NCBI RefSeq assembly: GCF_009389715.1
Contig: NC_052394.1
Span: 21,702,899-21,766,898 of the forward strand
Direction: 5' to 3'
DNA length: 64,000 bases
DNA from: Phoenix dactylifera
Taxonomy: Eukaryota > Streptophyta > Magnoliopsida > Arecales > Arecaceae
The first letter of the stretch is position 1. Each line of letters opens with the position of its first letter. The notes under the pieces are model-generated. The model did no database searches, had not been told where the DNA came from, and saw only the letters and a program-made list of their open reading frames with translations. This document shows positions 24,301-36,529 of the stretch, one piece after another. Position numbers and translations under genes: made by a program.

Positions 24301-26792
24301 TTTACTCCTAAAAACTACCAACCCATCCTCTTCTTTCCTCCTTTCCTTCTTTGGATCTTGCCAGAGTCATTCAAATTGCTATCTATCTTTGGAGCTAGCT
24401 AGACTACTATGCTTTGCAACAAGAAGAATAAATGTCCCAACAAAACCTCATAATAAGCTGTCAGTTGCCATGCAGGCCATTTTCATACAATGTTATTGCA
24501 CTGTATCCTCTCTTGATAAACAATTTTGAGTATTCTGAGCTCTCTTTAGTGCAGAATAAATACATTTCACCTTCTCTTGTCTGACAGCTGGTTATACGAG
24601 GACTGAGGGAAATTTGGGCTCTAAATATAAGATTCAATCCCCTTTTTCCCCATCTTTTGTATATATTTAGATGTTGGTTGTGGTCAGTTTGTGATCTATG
24701 AAATTTTGACAGGACATTTTGTTGTTTCTCATGATGGTGCTGTGCTTGTTAATATTTTAAAAAACTGATGGCAAAAGTTACTTTGTTGGTTATAATAGCT
24801 GTCATCTCTTACCTTTTGAGACACACTGGGCATGCTGAATGTAGTGTCAGCCTCTTTTCTGGTATATTCAGTATCTATTTCATTGCCTTCATGTGGTTCT
24901 TATGATTGACAAGTGGAATTACCAAGTGTATTGCTTAGATAACCGTTGCTTTCCCCCCTCAATTTCTGAATCATGCTAAACAGAACTTGTCTCAAGCAAG
25001 AGCGGCAGGAAGGAGAATAATCAATATGGAGACTGACTCTGTGTCAAACACAGAGCCCAGAAACACTCGGAGGCCATCATCATCATCCGTTGCTGGAGGC
25101 TTACCTCCATTGGGAAGGTAAATGTGAAAGTCTTGCATGTCTCATGACACTGTTTTTGAACCTCTCTGACTTGTTTCAATATTTTGTCCATGGATATGAT
25201 AGGCCAGTCCCGGTTTCCCAGTCAGCAGGTAACTAACAAACTGTCATATATCTATGGAACTAGTCTGCTGTTTTTTATGTTACCTTTTATCTCTAACATT
25301 ATTGCCTTCAGACAGGAGATTAGGCTCCTCAGCTTCTAGCATCCGGAAGGATGAATACAATTGGAGATATGATGCTGATGAGCTTTCAGAAGATGTGATT
25401 CGAGCTTCAAATGCTTTAGAAAACATTCAGTTGGACAGAAAAGCACGGAACTTGACAACATCTTGGAGGTATATATTCAGGTTTAGCATCTTTATTTTTC
25501 TAATAAAAACAAATCAGATGCATTATTTTCAGTATGGTGTCTTGTAAAATGCCCTCATATGTCTCTTCTTTGTTACTCAGCTACCTTTTCTTTGATTCAG
25601 TTGTTTTAGTTGGTGTTAAATGGGCATGGATACAAGAATCAGGTTCAAACTTCAGATGCATACCAATTGTCTAGCTCGGCAAGAGGATGAAATAGAGAGA
25701 TGTGGATATGCAGGATACAATATGCTAACTGAATAACATATATTTTTAGATATTTTATAATAGAAAATATTAAATGATATTTTTTTGAGGCCTTTCAGTA
25801 TATACGTATCTCATCCAGATTCTCTGATTAACTTAAGGATATTGAAAAAAAATAACATTTCACAAGTTTATTTTAATACCTGCATCTTTGACAAATCTTT
25901 AAAAAAGAACAAATGCTCACTTCGAACATGAAACCAGATGGTCAAACTCAATGTTGGTAGTGTCCAGCTCCTCGCCAATCTATGAAACCTGCTGACACAA
26001 CTTCATGATTATCCTAGTGTCTGATGGGTCTCCAGCATAGGGTTTTGGAGGGGGATGCTGTTAGCAGTTGAACCCAAAAACTTAAGCTGATAGAATGAGC
26101 CCATGTGTATTTAAGGCTACGTAAAGTCCTGTGCCTATCCAATGTGGACTATTGCACTCTCCAACACCCTCTCCCACGTGGAGAACCTGCGGGATGAAAC
26201 CTGAAAAAGGGCAACACTTTGGAAGGTACAAAATGGACGATTAGCTCTGATACCATGTTAGCAATCCAGCCGAAAAGCTTAAGCTAATCAGAGGTTGGGG
26301 CTATGTATATTCGAGGCTGCCTAAAGTCCCCTGCTTATCTGATGTGGGAGCATTTCACTCTCCGGTAGATTCCAGTTTCCAAGCGCACTACTTTTAGTGA
26401 TGATGGTTCTACTTGTCTCATGTTCATTGGATTCATCTAGATAGTATCCATCAACTAGTCATCATCAAAAATTCAAAATGCATCCTGTTTCCGGCATTAG
26501 ACACTTTAAGTCAGTAGTTTAAGGACCCATTCCATTTGCTTATTCCGGAAGGAGAAAAAAGGTGAAGTTTGGCCGCTGTCAACTTTGTCGGTCTTCCACC
26601 TTCCATTATTTGATATTTTGAGTTCTAAGTTTTCCTCTCCATGGTTCTTATGATATTGTCAGGCAATTTAGATCCTTTCAATCACAGAAAGAAAATTAAA
26701 TATTGTTATATTTTTATCATCTGGATTCTGACTGCAGGCATGCTGCTGATGATGGTATCATGGAGGATGATGGCAAGGTGGATGATCGTTAG
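18328..26792 (+). CDS. TONNEAU1 (TON1), FOP-like microtubule organiser
   Basis: TON1 proteins resemble the human centrosomal protein FOP. In plants they work with TRM proteins and PP2A at the cortex to order microtubules and form the preprophase band. Eight exons: 18328-18414, 19279-19411, 19995-20083, 20192-20314, 24984-25117, 25203-25228, 25312-25468, 26738-26792; 804 nt, 267 aa (Arabidopsis about 260). Phases agree and there are no internal stops. The N-terminus MDDYAREMMDLKTLVTRTLE matches the family almost exactly. The LisH-like dimerisation region is RLLTALICEYLEWAQLGH, followed by SGPLLLDVLEGYL. The tail is polar and variable, then conserved again (SNALENIQLDRKARNLTTSW). Exon 6 is only 26 bases. 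Intron 4 (4.7 kb) holds a GTAC-rich repeat and an LTR fragment; the last intron holds a TRIM. Confidence 0.95.
21945..22130. repeat. GTAC-rich dispersed repeat, copy 1
   Basis: A block dense in GGTAC/GTACC and CCGGT-type words inside AT-rich TON1 intron 4. It opens with a CAAGATTCGCCG-like start that also appears, inverted, at the right end of the block at 51865-52145. Frames through it are artefacts of short-period repetition. Confidence 0.7.
22735..23101 (+). mobile_element. Copia-like LTR fragment with primer-binding site
   Basis: An LTR-like stretch has a TATATATA box near 22900 and a CT-rich leader, and ends near 23085. TTTGGTATCAGAGCAT (23086-23101) contains the initiator-Met primer-binding motif. 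No gag or pol follows, so this is a remnant or a solo end of a larger retrotransposon. The left boundary is approximate. It lies in TON1 intron 4, sense to the gene. Confidence 0.5.
26059..26367 (-). mobile_element. TRIM family 3
   Basis: Two direct repeats of about 108 bp, at 26059-26166 and about 26256-26363/26367, share the same end words (TGTTAGCA... to ...CACTCTCC). Between them, 26243-26255 reads in minus sense as TGGTATCAGAGCT, a primer-binding site next to the 5' LTR. The internal region is only about 90 bp and non-coding. Flanks GATGC and GATTC suggest a 5-bp target duplication with one change. It sits in the last intron of TON1. Confidence 0.75.
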
Positions 26793-27099
26793 TGTCATTT
26801 GTGGATTGTGTTTGTAATTTCCTGTCTTCCTTCTGTTTGTCTGAATGATATCAAAATGTAGAAGCCAGTTTATGGAAGATTGTAGTATGTGCTCTTGGTA
26901 ATTTATTTTGTGTTTTTTTTTTCTTTTTACTGCATTTAAGCGCAGATGGCAGTCTAAAATATCAATTTAAGCACGTTGTAGCTGACTCCTGATATGCTAG
27001 GCATGGATGCCGTTGAGCATGATTTAGTTAAAGGATTTGCTGAGGCTTCTATTTGGTATTATTATGTATGGTGAATTTTTCGCACTTGGAGTGAATATA

Positions 27100-27370
27100 T
27101 GGTGTTTTGCTTGGATGTCCTGACTGTAAATATTCTTCAGTCAAATTATGGGGATTTTGGTTTTGTTTAAGATTCATGAGTGATTCCAGTATAATTCATG
27201 CTTCCGGTGCTTCATTTTGGAAGCTCGTATGCCGGCCCAGGTTCTACTTGTATATATGTTGCTTTGCTTGGAAGTCCTGGCAGTAAATTTTCTTCAGTCA
27301 ATTGCAGGTATTTATTTGTTTAAAATTCATGTGTGATGCCGGTACAATCCATGCTTTCATTGTTTCTTTT
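27100..27370. repeat. 157-bp tandem duplication downstream of TON1
   Basis: Two diverged copies share, in order, TTTGCTTGGATGTCCTG-, TAAAT.TTCTTCAGTCAA-, TTGTTTAA.ATTCATG- and ATCCATGCTT-like blocks. The copies start near 27102 and 27259, giving a 157-bp period. They lie in the 3' flank of TON1. Confidence 0.75.
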
Positions 27371-27781
27371 TGCATGATTGTCAAAAATGATTGATAGGTT
27401 TCTCTACCCTAGAGTTTACATGGGGGTGAAATGTGGTATACTGTGGCAGGTTTTGATGTCTTACTGCGAACTTTATTTTGCGAGCATAATGACGTGCCTT
27501 CTCGTAGTGCTACTGGATGTGTCCTTTCTGGAATGTTTGTTAAAATGTGAGGATGATTAGGGCCTTTTATGCGCTGCATGAAAGCTTATCCATTGAAACC
27601 AGTAGTGATCGGTCATGGTGCAGAAATCTTGCTTGGTCTTCACCATGTTATCAAATTGTTGACGCTTTCCACGGGTCTACCACAACCTTTGTCATGGTTA
27701 TGGATAGCAAATGTTTTGTTAGATCGGACATCATCTTTTTCTTTCATAATAATTGACATGGTTGTAAGTCTTCACTCTTCG

Positions 27782-27825
27782 ACATTGATCATGAGGGAGG
27801 GTGACATTGATCATGAGGGAGGGTG
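27782..27825. repeat. Perfect 22-bp tandem duplicate
   Basis: The 22 bases at 27782-27803, containing the palindrome TGATCA, are repeated exactly at 27804-27825. Confidence 0.95.
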
Positions 27826-28062
27826 AATGGAATGCTCTGAATTTGCTTCTCTTCTATGGTCGCCAAAAATAAATAAATAAAAAATGATATAAATGCAGAT
27901 TTAATTTATTATTCTGTGAGTATCGATTTTATCAAATTGTCTCTAGTTAAAAAATTTTAAAATTTAAAAAGCGTAATAACTACATTTCCCACCATCAAAG
28001 AAACAGGCTTATAACTTTCTTGGTGCTCTCTCTTCTCCCCACGTTCTACTTTATTTCTAGAG

Positions 28063-29073
28063 CACGTGCATGGCTATCTATCTACCAGTCAACCCGTTGA
28101 CCGTTCGTTCCTCACGCAGCTGGGTATACAGCCGGACCCAAGACCGTGACACCGAGTGACCCGTCTGCCCTCCTGCTACGATGAGCCACGTGTCGAGCCA
28201 TCCAACGGTCCAATTTCGTAGGGTTCCTTAGCTTGGTTCCACGTGTCGGTGCACTTAAGGCTGAAGTTTGTAGGGGGCGGCGTCTCCTCCTCAAGCTCCT
28301 ACCAAACTTTCTCACCAAATAATTCTCCCTAAAAAGACGCATACCTCTCTCCCACTCCCGGAAATATTTCCATTTCTATGATTTAAATCATTTTAATATC
28401 TATTTATGTTGTCATATGGAAATGAAAAATTTCATAGCCATCTGATCTCAGAAACAACTGCTTTTCCTTATTAGAGCACCCGAAAATTTAACTTTACGTC
28501 CCAAATTAAAATTTCGAGGGACGCTTGGAGGACTTGAACTCCATTGGAAACACTGCCGTCGGAGACAACAGCTTATTGCACCGACACGGCAGTGATTAGT
28601 TTGGCCCTGCTTTCATCACCTCATTTCTGTCGGAGCCACGGCAGCTCGGGATGAAATCGTCCTACTGAACTTCCTCTCATTCTCATCAGTGGAAGCCAAA
28701 TGTCACTACTTTCTACATAAATTATTTATGGAATCCAGGAGGAGTTTTTTTTTTTTTTTGTTTCTTAAACAAAATCTTGTTCTTTTGTGTACCCGATATA
28801 GTTCGATCCAACTAGGTATGCAGAGGCGCAGGATTTCGGATTATTAATTTTTTACTCCTTTATATTACTCATTATTATCATCATCATTTTTCAAACCTAA
28901 CGGTCTGACAGCCAGCTCTCTCATCTCAGGCTTTTCTTCTGGTCGTCTCGTCCTTCCAGAAAGAATACTTTGTTATCATCCCTTTGTCAGCGTCAAGAGG
29001 CTCGGCTCCCGGCGCCAGCCCGCTCCCCTCTATTGGCCGAGGTATTAGAGGCTGAGCACGTGAACGTCACGTG
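28063..29073. promoter_or_regulatory. G-box cluster upstream of the WRKY gene
   Basis: Five CACGTG palindromes lie at 28063, 28187, 28240, 29057 and 29068. Those at 28187 and 28240 are in ABRE-like CCACGTGTC context. The last two start 11 bp apart, so they face the same side of the helix. Such sites bind bZIP and bHLH factors in light and abscisic-acid responses. The surrounding DNA is GC-richer than its flanks. Confidence 0.6.
28087..28102. promoter_or_regulatory. Inverted pair of W-boxes
   Basis: AGTCAACCCGTTGACC contains two perfect W-boxes (TTGACC on +, TTGACT on -) in inverted orientation four bases apart. W-boxes are the DNA sites of WRKY proteins. This one lies about 1.06 kb upstream of the first proposed start codon of the WRKY gene, so auto- or cross-regulation is plausible but inferred. 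Confidence 0.6.
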
Positions 29074-29150
29074 CGTCAGCCTGCTGTTTTGCCCCCCTCT
29101 CTCTTTTTCTTTTAGTTTCTGCGTTTGCTCTTGTTCTTCTTCTCAGAAAG

Positions 29151-32100
29151 ATGAAAGAGGAGTTGCCGCCTGGTCTGCAAGCTTCTAGGTGTGTTTCTGT
29201 TACACCGAATTCAAGTTACTTTCAGCGTAGGAATAGATCCTTCTATATCTTTGTTTGGTTTTGTTTTGTAGCTCTTCTTCTTGTCAGATTCTGTTAATTT
29301 CTGCATCTAAAAATTCCAAGGCTAATTGCAGTGTAAGAATTTGAACTTACACTTGCTACCGAGTACCGAGTGACGTCGTATCTGTGCTGCATTTATTGTG
29401 GTAGGAATTATTAAACATGAAGTCAGCATCTCAAGTCATCTAGGATTTTTTAAGATAAGATTATCTATATATCTTCTGCTTAAATAAGTTTGGGCAAATA
29501 TTCATTCTCCAGAAGGAGAAGGTGACTAAGGAGGGCTTGCTGGTTGGGCTGCATGAGCTTTATATGTTATTTGCATTTGAATTTGCAGGATACTTTAGAT
29601 ATTCATTGCATGTTGCACTTGATGAATTTTTTTTTCTATCTTTTTTGTTACTATTTTAAACTGCAACATTTGTTTCTGATTGTTATGGTTGATCTCATAT
29701 CATAATGTTCAAGACACACTGAGAAGTAGATCGGCAAAAAAAATTACAGTGTGTTTTTTTAACTGTCGCGATGGAGTCATGAATTATTTCATAGAAATGA
29801 TAGAAGAATTTCCCATATCGAACACTTGGGAAACGCCTCCCAACATTAAATAGCAGATCCTCCTCCTCATGGAAGAAGGGTACTGTTACTCTCTGGAGTC
29901 CTGTCTGAGTCTCTGACTGAAAATAAGAGTTGTTATGTTGCTCTTTTTTTGACTCAGAGTAGGGTGCAACAAATGGCTTGCTCTCTGCTGACCAGTAGCA
30001 GCAGTATTTTTTTGCAGGTGTGAATAACATAAATACAAGAATGAGGCAGCACTACAGCGATCCACTTCAAGAACAGTTACTTCTTAGATAGCCTAGGAAA
30101 TTAAGTTGCATTTCATATTAGATTTGTCTGGAGAAAAACATGCTAGCAATTTCAGATCTGTTGAGGTCTTTTGCTTGAGTTTTATTGCCATATTGTAGTA
30201 TTACCAAGTTGATGTTGGGGGAAATGCGAGATGAGGAGAAGATTGTTGTGGCTAAACCTGTGGCTTCTAGGCCTTACCCTAATCTCGGGTCCTTCTCAGA
30301 GCTCCTTGCTGGTGCCATGAATGCTTCTCCTGCGACTTCATTTGCCGAGGCCACAGCAGCCATCAGGCCAAAGACTCTGAGATTTAAACCCTCACCAAAT
30401 CTTGCTTCATCTTCGGTGAGACAGGATATCAATTAAATAAAATTGAGTGCTATCTTGCTCCTTTATAGACGTTCCATTTGTTATCATTGCATTACCTGGC
30501 TTTTATCAATAATAATACAACTGCAGGATAGCATATCTAAATCGGCAGCTTGGAGCTTACCTGATAAGGCATCAACTACAACTTCGGAAGCAGAGTATAA
30601 TACTACTATCTTATACAAACCTGTCGCAAAAGTTGTTTCAAGGACTACTGCTGCTCTCTTGGCAAATCTGGTCAGTATGCTCTCTTTTATATGTCGTCTC
30701 TGTTGAAGTATAACGCCGATTAGTTGGTTCCATGAATATATTATAGGTCAAATTTATTGATTTCAGACTGGTTCGCAAACAATTCACCTTGAAACTCTTA
30801 GTTCATATGCGTTCTGGATGTCTCTTAGTGAAGTTTCTGATTATTTTTCTACTACCAAAATGGCGATGAATTCTTCCACAGTTGATGATCATTTGCACCT
30901 ATTTTGAGGAAACATGAAATGGAAGCTCCCTCACACTTTAATAGCTATTATGTGCGATGCTGTTATTACAACATAAATGCAGTAATTTTGTTCTGTGTCA
31001 GGGAAACTCTGACGCCGGTCATCAACGCACAACTAAAGCTGTTCTGGAGCAAGCAAATCGCCAATTCCAGTACCAGCCTGCTCTCGACTGTCATCAGGAT
31101 TCACCTTCACACATGGAAATGGACCGCATTCATGAGCCTTCAAATTCTGCGCCTCCGAACACAGAACAAGATACAAGAACTCAACAACCAACGACTAGTG
31201 GAGATCGGCGTTCTTACGACGGGTATAACTGGAGAAAGTATGGGCAGAAGCAAGTGAAAGGAAGCGAATACCCAAGAAGTTACTATAAATGTACACATCC
31301 AAGTTGTCCTGTAAAGAAGAAGGTTGAGAGATCACTTGATGGGAAGATAGCTGAAATTGTCTACAGAAGCGAACACAATCATCCTAAGCCTCAGCCCCCC
31401 AAGCGACTCTCGTCGGGGTCACAAGGCCAAGCCGTTGCTTCTGAAGGGCCTGGGAGGGAGAGTGGCAATCCATTGTGGAACAGCCATCTTGTTGAGGGGA
31501 ATGTATCTGATGGACGAGTGGAGAATGACAACGAAATAAGTTTTCCAGTTGCTTCCTCTTTTATTGGGCAGGCACAATTTTCTCATGATCCTCTTCTTGC
31601 TGCATCATATAATAGCGCTACCAAGAATCCTGATGCTGCTGGTGGACTGAGTGGGGCCTCTGAGGTTGGAAGTGGAACAGCTAGTTTAGACAATGACAAG
31701 CTTAATTATAAGAGAAGGTATGTAGTGATTGCTTTACAAGTCTCATATGTATGGTTTTTTGAGTTACCAACTTCTGTAGGCTTGTTCTCAAAGGGAGGAA
31801 AGCATTCATGGGCTTGATATGAATTCTTTGAAGCATGCATCGAATAAGTTGGCTCTTCATAAAATGCAAAAATCTTATCCAGAAAGTGTAACCGATAAAT
31901 TTTAAGCCATCAAAATCATGCGGATAACTTGCACTAGCATGCTCATTACCCATACTTGGTGCTCATGCCTCAGACATGCATGTGTATGCTTGTACTGCTT
32001 ATGCCATATGGATGTTTTCCCCTTAAAATTGGCACATCCCACCACATTTAGATGCCTCAATCATTGGATATACTGGTGACTTAAAACACTCATCCTAAAT

Positions 32101-33051
32101 TGTGTACTGTGAAGGATAGTGACTACTCTCATTCATTTAGGTGGTCCAAAGTGAGAATTTTTCTAGAAAGGAAAACGAAACAGATCGTTTGACTATTGTT
32201 TATGTTTACGTAGTACAGAAGAATAAGCACATGTACAACTTATGAAGTGTGTTTAGGAAATTATTCCATGCCTAAAATGCTCTTTCATTGCAGGAAGAAT
32301 GAGGATCAAGTCAGTGGAGCAGGTGCAGCAACAGAAGGTGCTGCAGAGCCTCGTTCTAAAACGCAGACTTCCATAGAATCTGATGTCTCAGGGGATGGCT
32401 TTCATTGGCGAAAATATGGACAGAAAGTTGTGAAGGGAAATCCATATCCAAGGTAAATTAATACTTGATGTTTCTTTTATTAGGCTAGCGGTCGAGAGAT
32501 TATCCTGGATAATTTACTATCAGTGATGGGAGGGACAGAAGATAACAGCTATTACAGCACAGTCACACCATTCATATGCATGGACATATATATATATGTA
32601 TGTATATATGTGTCTGTGCATGTAATGTTGTATGTAATATGCATATGTGTATGAAGTGCTTCATATTTAGTTTTGATGGTTAAATGATGTTTAAGTTGAT
32701 CTGCATTGCTGTAGTTTGTAATCAGACTCTTTCTAAGCTATGATGCAAGTTGTTTTTCTCATTGGATGCTGTGAATATTCCTGCCTCAGTTATGCTTGAT
32801 CATCTACTGATTTATTGGACCATCAACTACTGTATCTGCTGATGAAATGGATTTATTCTTGCAGAAGTTACTACAGATGCACCAGTCCCAAATGTAACGT
32901 GCGTAAGTATGTGGAGAAGGCATCAGATGAATCGGGATCTTTTGTTACAACATATGAGGGAAAGCATAATCACGAGATGCCAGCTAGAAAGACAAATCTA
33001 GGTGTTTCCTACCCTGATGCCGGAGGCCTTAACAACTCCAGGCACAACTAG
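29151..33051 (+). CDS. WRKY44/TTG2-like group I transcription factor
   Basis: Nuclear DNA-binding factor with two WRKY domains. Arabidopsis TTG2/WRKY44 acts in trichome and seed-coat development. Exons: 29151-29188, 30199-30415, 30527-30670, 31002-31717, 32294-32452, 32865-33051; 486 aa, no stops. The N-terminal family signature is [15 protein letters not shown], then [15 protein letters not shown] and [12 protein letters not shown], then [24 protein letters not shown] domain 1 is [11 protein letters not shown] with zinc ligands C-X4-C-X22-HNH. A basic KRRKNE follows. WRKY domain 2 is [11 protein letters not shown] with C-X4-C-X23-HNH and the typical group I intron after PR. The start is uncertain: splicing the short first exon ([12 protein letters not shown]) joins in frame, but ATG 30212 or 30224 would give 469 or 465 aa, closer to TTG2 (429). 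Confidence 0.92.
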
Positions 33052-36000
33052 AACACTCGAAAAAAAGAGAGGAAGGGAAAGCATGGATTGAAATTTATCT
33101 GACGATCCACCTGACAGGATGCGATGTCTCTTTTCAAAATCAAGCAATCTTCAACCTGGAAAGAGATTTGATGATCAAAGACGGTTATTTATGTTCTTAA
33201 AGGCTCTGCATGGTTGCAACGTAGCAAAAACGGTTAACTTCATCTTTGTTTTAGCTATATCAATCAGTATAGCTGATGTAGACAACTAATTAGAAGTTTG
33301 GTGCTACCCGAGCTCATAATACTCTGTCGTCAAGGGTTTGTTTGCCTTTTCTTTCCCATTAAACTGTGTATTTTATTGGTATTAGAAGAGGCTCTGCTTT
33401 TTTACAAAGATTGGTATGAAGAGTACCTTCTCATTACAATTGCATTTTATAATTGCCTTTTATTCTGAGAATGACATTTCATTTTATCGCTATCTGTATA
33501 AATTCATTCTTACTGGTTTAGGATGTCAATGAAGCTATCTAAGCTGCATATTGAATTACCCATCCTCTCTTTGTTTTCAATATTGTTGGGCAGAGTTATC
33601 ATCTGAGAGCAGATTCTACTTGAACCAACATAGTCCTTTCATATGTGCAGATCTGTAAATATTATGAGAGGTGAGTCAATGTCTTCAGTCTCAATTTGTT
33701 TGTATACCATGGTCGTTGCTTTTAATTTCATGTCATGTTATGAGTAGGCCCTCCATGCAGCTTGATGCATTAACACCGTGTACTTCCGCAAGCTTTTGAT
33801 CTTAGATTTTTCTTGTAATCGATTTGTTTGATACCAAGCATTTATTTTCTGGAAATGATGCTTATAAACTGGTAATGTTAACCTCACATGCTTCCAGATG
33901 ACCATTTGTTTTAACAAGTGCCCGTGGGACTTTCATCACTAATTCCTGAAAATAGGTACGTTTTCAATTGATATCAATGCAAGAACTCAAGATTCTTGCT
34001 TAAAGGGGAGAAGCAAGTTTAATTACACACTTATGAACCCTTCACTTTTTTTTTTTTTGGAGTGCCAAAAAGCTGAAGCCACGAGTCTCAGAAGACATTT
34101 TGCATTGGTAGAATTACTGCTTGTTATTTTCTTTTTGCTGTCTCCGATTTGTTGCAGCCCTTTGTGTAGGGGCCTGGGAGGTTGATCTTATGCAATACTG
34201 CACCAAATACACCTGTTAAAGAATAATACATAGGTAACCGATGTTTGGGCTCACAAAATTCTGTCCTGCCCAGGAGTTAAAGAACCACAAATTTAAAGCA
34301 TCATAAAGGATTTAGGGATCTTTTATTACCTTCAAATGGATTCATGAATGACTGTTTTACTCTTGGATGTGAAGAGTGCGAATGAGGTCTAAATTATTTT
34401 TTTTAAATATCTTTTGGGCCTCAATTTTTTGCATGGCTTCTGAAAATTCCTGAGGAGTAAGAATGGGTGGGAAAGAAATACCTGACAACTAACCGATGAA
34501 ATGAGGTTGGAATGGCTTCTCCTTTGGTAAAGAGTTCTCTGGATGGGAAACTACGTGTTTGAATTGGAAGCATAGAGAGTTTGTAAATAACTAATTATAA
34601 GCAGCAGCAGCAGCAGCACAGCCATGACTCAAGGTGGTGATGGAAAAAATAATATATACGCCTTCATGTTTAGGTGGCTTGATGTGCTTGATTTGTGGTG
34701 CTACGTAGCTTTTGTGGGCGATCCAATGCAAAGTAACGTTCAAGTGCAGCAGTTGAATGTATTTTATGGTCTGCAGGACCACTGCGTTGTTTACTTAGCA
34801 GTAGCTTTCTGAGGCTGAGACGCCCGGTGGCATTCAGTTGGGCTATCTTAGAGCTTATCAGGGTTTAAATACAGAATCATAATTATAGAAAAAAAGACGG
34901 AGAGAAATGAAAGAAACATGACTTTTGTATATCATCAAGAACTCTTCAAAATATATCATCAACAACAATAGAGTAGAGGTGTAAATGAGCCGCGCTTGAT
35001 TGAGCTTGGGTCTGATCAGGCTCAGCTTGAAACTAATTTGGAGTTTGAAATGCTTCTTCGAGCTTGGTTTGTTTAGTACTATTTTAATCTCAATTCAAGC
35101 CTAATTTCAAATCAAGTCGAAGGTGTGCCTAAGCAAGCAGCTTGTAAACTCTTAGTCGTGTCAAAAATTAATTCAAACTTGAACTAAGCTAGGTTTGAGC
35201 TTGAGCTAACGCTTGATTTCAAGCTTAGCTTCAAGATTGATTAACTTTTTAATAATTCAAATATTAAAACATGCAAATTAAAGTCTTAACTTACAGAGCA
35301 AATTTAAAAACTAAAAAAAAGTTTGGTTGGACCGAGTTTAAATGAGCTGGATGTTTTTTTCTTTTTTTTTTTTTGCATATTTTGAAATTATTTTTGAGTC
35401 TGAATTGCTGATTCAAGTTGGATTCGCTTTCATGCTTCGAACCAAGGCAGAGATTTTGGTTTTAAGGCACTCACTTTTGAAAAATCTCTTGCGTGCCTGC
35501 TAAGGAGCATCGGTTCAGCTTGTCATTGAAATGTGCCCATCAAGTTTATACCAAATAAATAAATATATGCCTATAAAACATTAACTGCTGATGTAACTAT
35601 TATATCTAACACATAGAACAAGAGGTTGGACAATTCCTTTCATTACCTTGGCTTCAAGTAGCATTAGAATATAAAATTATAAAAATTATATTGTTTCCTT
35701 ATTTGTCATAAATTATTATATTGACGCTCTTTTCGCCGATCATAAAGCTTTCTGATCTTCTTTTTTTTGGGTCTTACATCTCCCCTTTTCGTTCTCCATC
35801 TCACCACTCTAGAAGAAAGAAGGCAATGAGTAGTAAGTGCTAAATAGAGCAGCTTTTTAGGTAGTAGCAGTAAGATTCGGTTAGAATGGTATCAAGTTGA
35901 GCAAATAATGCTATTAAGACATATCATATGCATCTAAATCCCAAGATGTGTGCACAAAAACTTCTCTTCCATTCTAACAAGAAAAAGACAGACTACTATT

Positions 36001-36182
36001 CCTTTGGGGCAAAAGAAGAGAGGAGGAAAGAAACAAGAGTGATGGACAAGCTTTTTATTTTTTTTTAACTACAAAGCTGTGTAATTTTTGTTGGGTAGAA
36101 ATTTGGCGCTGCTGTAGTGTTTACTTTTCGTAAAATAGTGGTCGTCAAAACCGAAAGCAAGAATAGTTTCACACTTTACTGA
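33052..36182. other. Intergenic, repeats only
   Basis: This region holds the 3' flank of the WRKY gene and about 3 kb of AT-rich DNA. 34975-35440 is a repeat rich in AGCTTGA/TTGAGCT words that resembles dispersed plant repeats but that I cannot name. A short (CAG)n run is at 34602-34617. No gene-like frame is present. Confidence 0.6.
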
Positions 36183-36199
36183 CACGTGGATTACACGTG
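36183..36199. promoter_or_regulatory. Paired G-boxes upstream of the kinase gene
   Basis: ACACGTGGATTACACGTGT (36181-36200 region) holds two CACGTG cores at 36183 and 36194, 11 bp apart and in ABRE-like context. They lie about 340 bp upstream of the kinase ATG. The spacing equals that of the 29057/29068 pair. Confidence 0.55.
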
Positions 36200-36529
36200 T
36201 CCGTAAGAAAGCACTATTTTTTTTAGTTGGATGCATACCAAGTGTCTCGCGTTTGACATACGTAAGATTTTCTTTAATTAGTCAAACAAATTTTCTGGAC
36301 GCACAAGTTAAGCGTAAGACCTACGTTAAATTAATATTTTTGATTTGATTCAAGTCTATAATACAACAGTGAAGTTACTGACAACTATATAATCTTTGAT
36401 CAAAAATCAAATCTTTTGTGGTCTTCAGCTTCTATTCCCATTCTCTTACTCTTCTTATCATTTCCAATCTCTCTTTTTAGGCCTCGCTTCTTCTCTCACC
36501 AGAAGAGAGGAAGCGGAAGGGAGGTGGAG

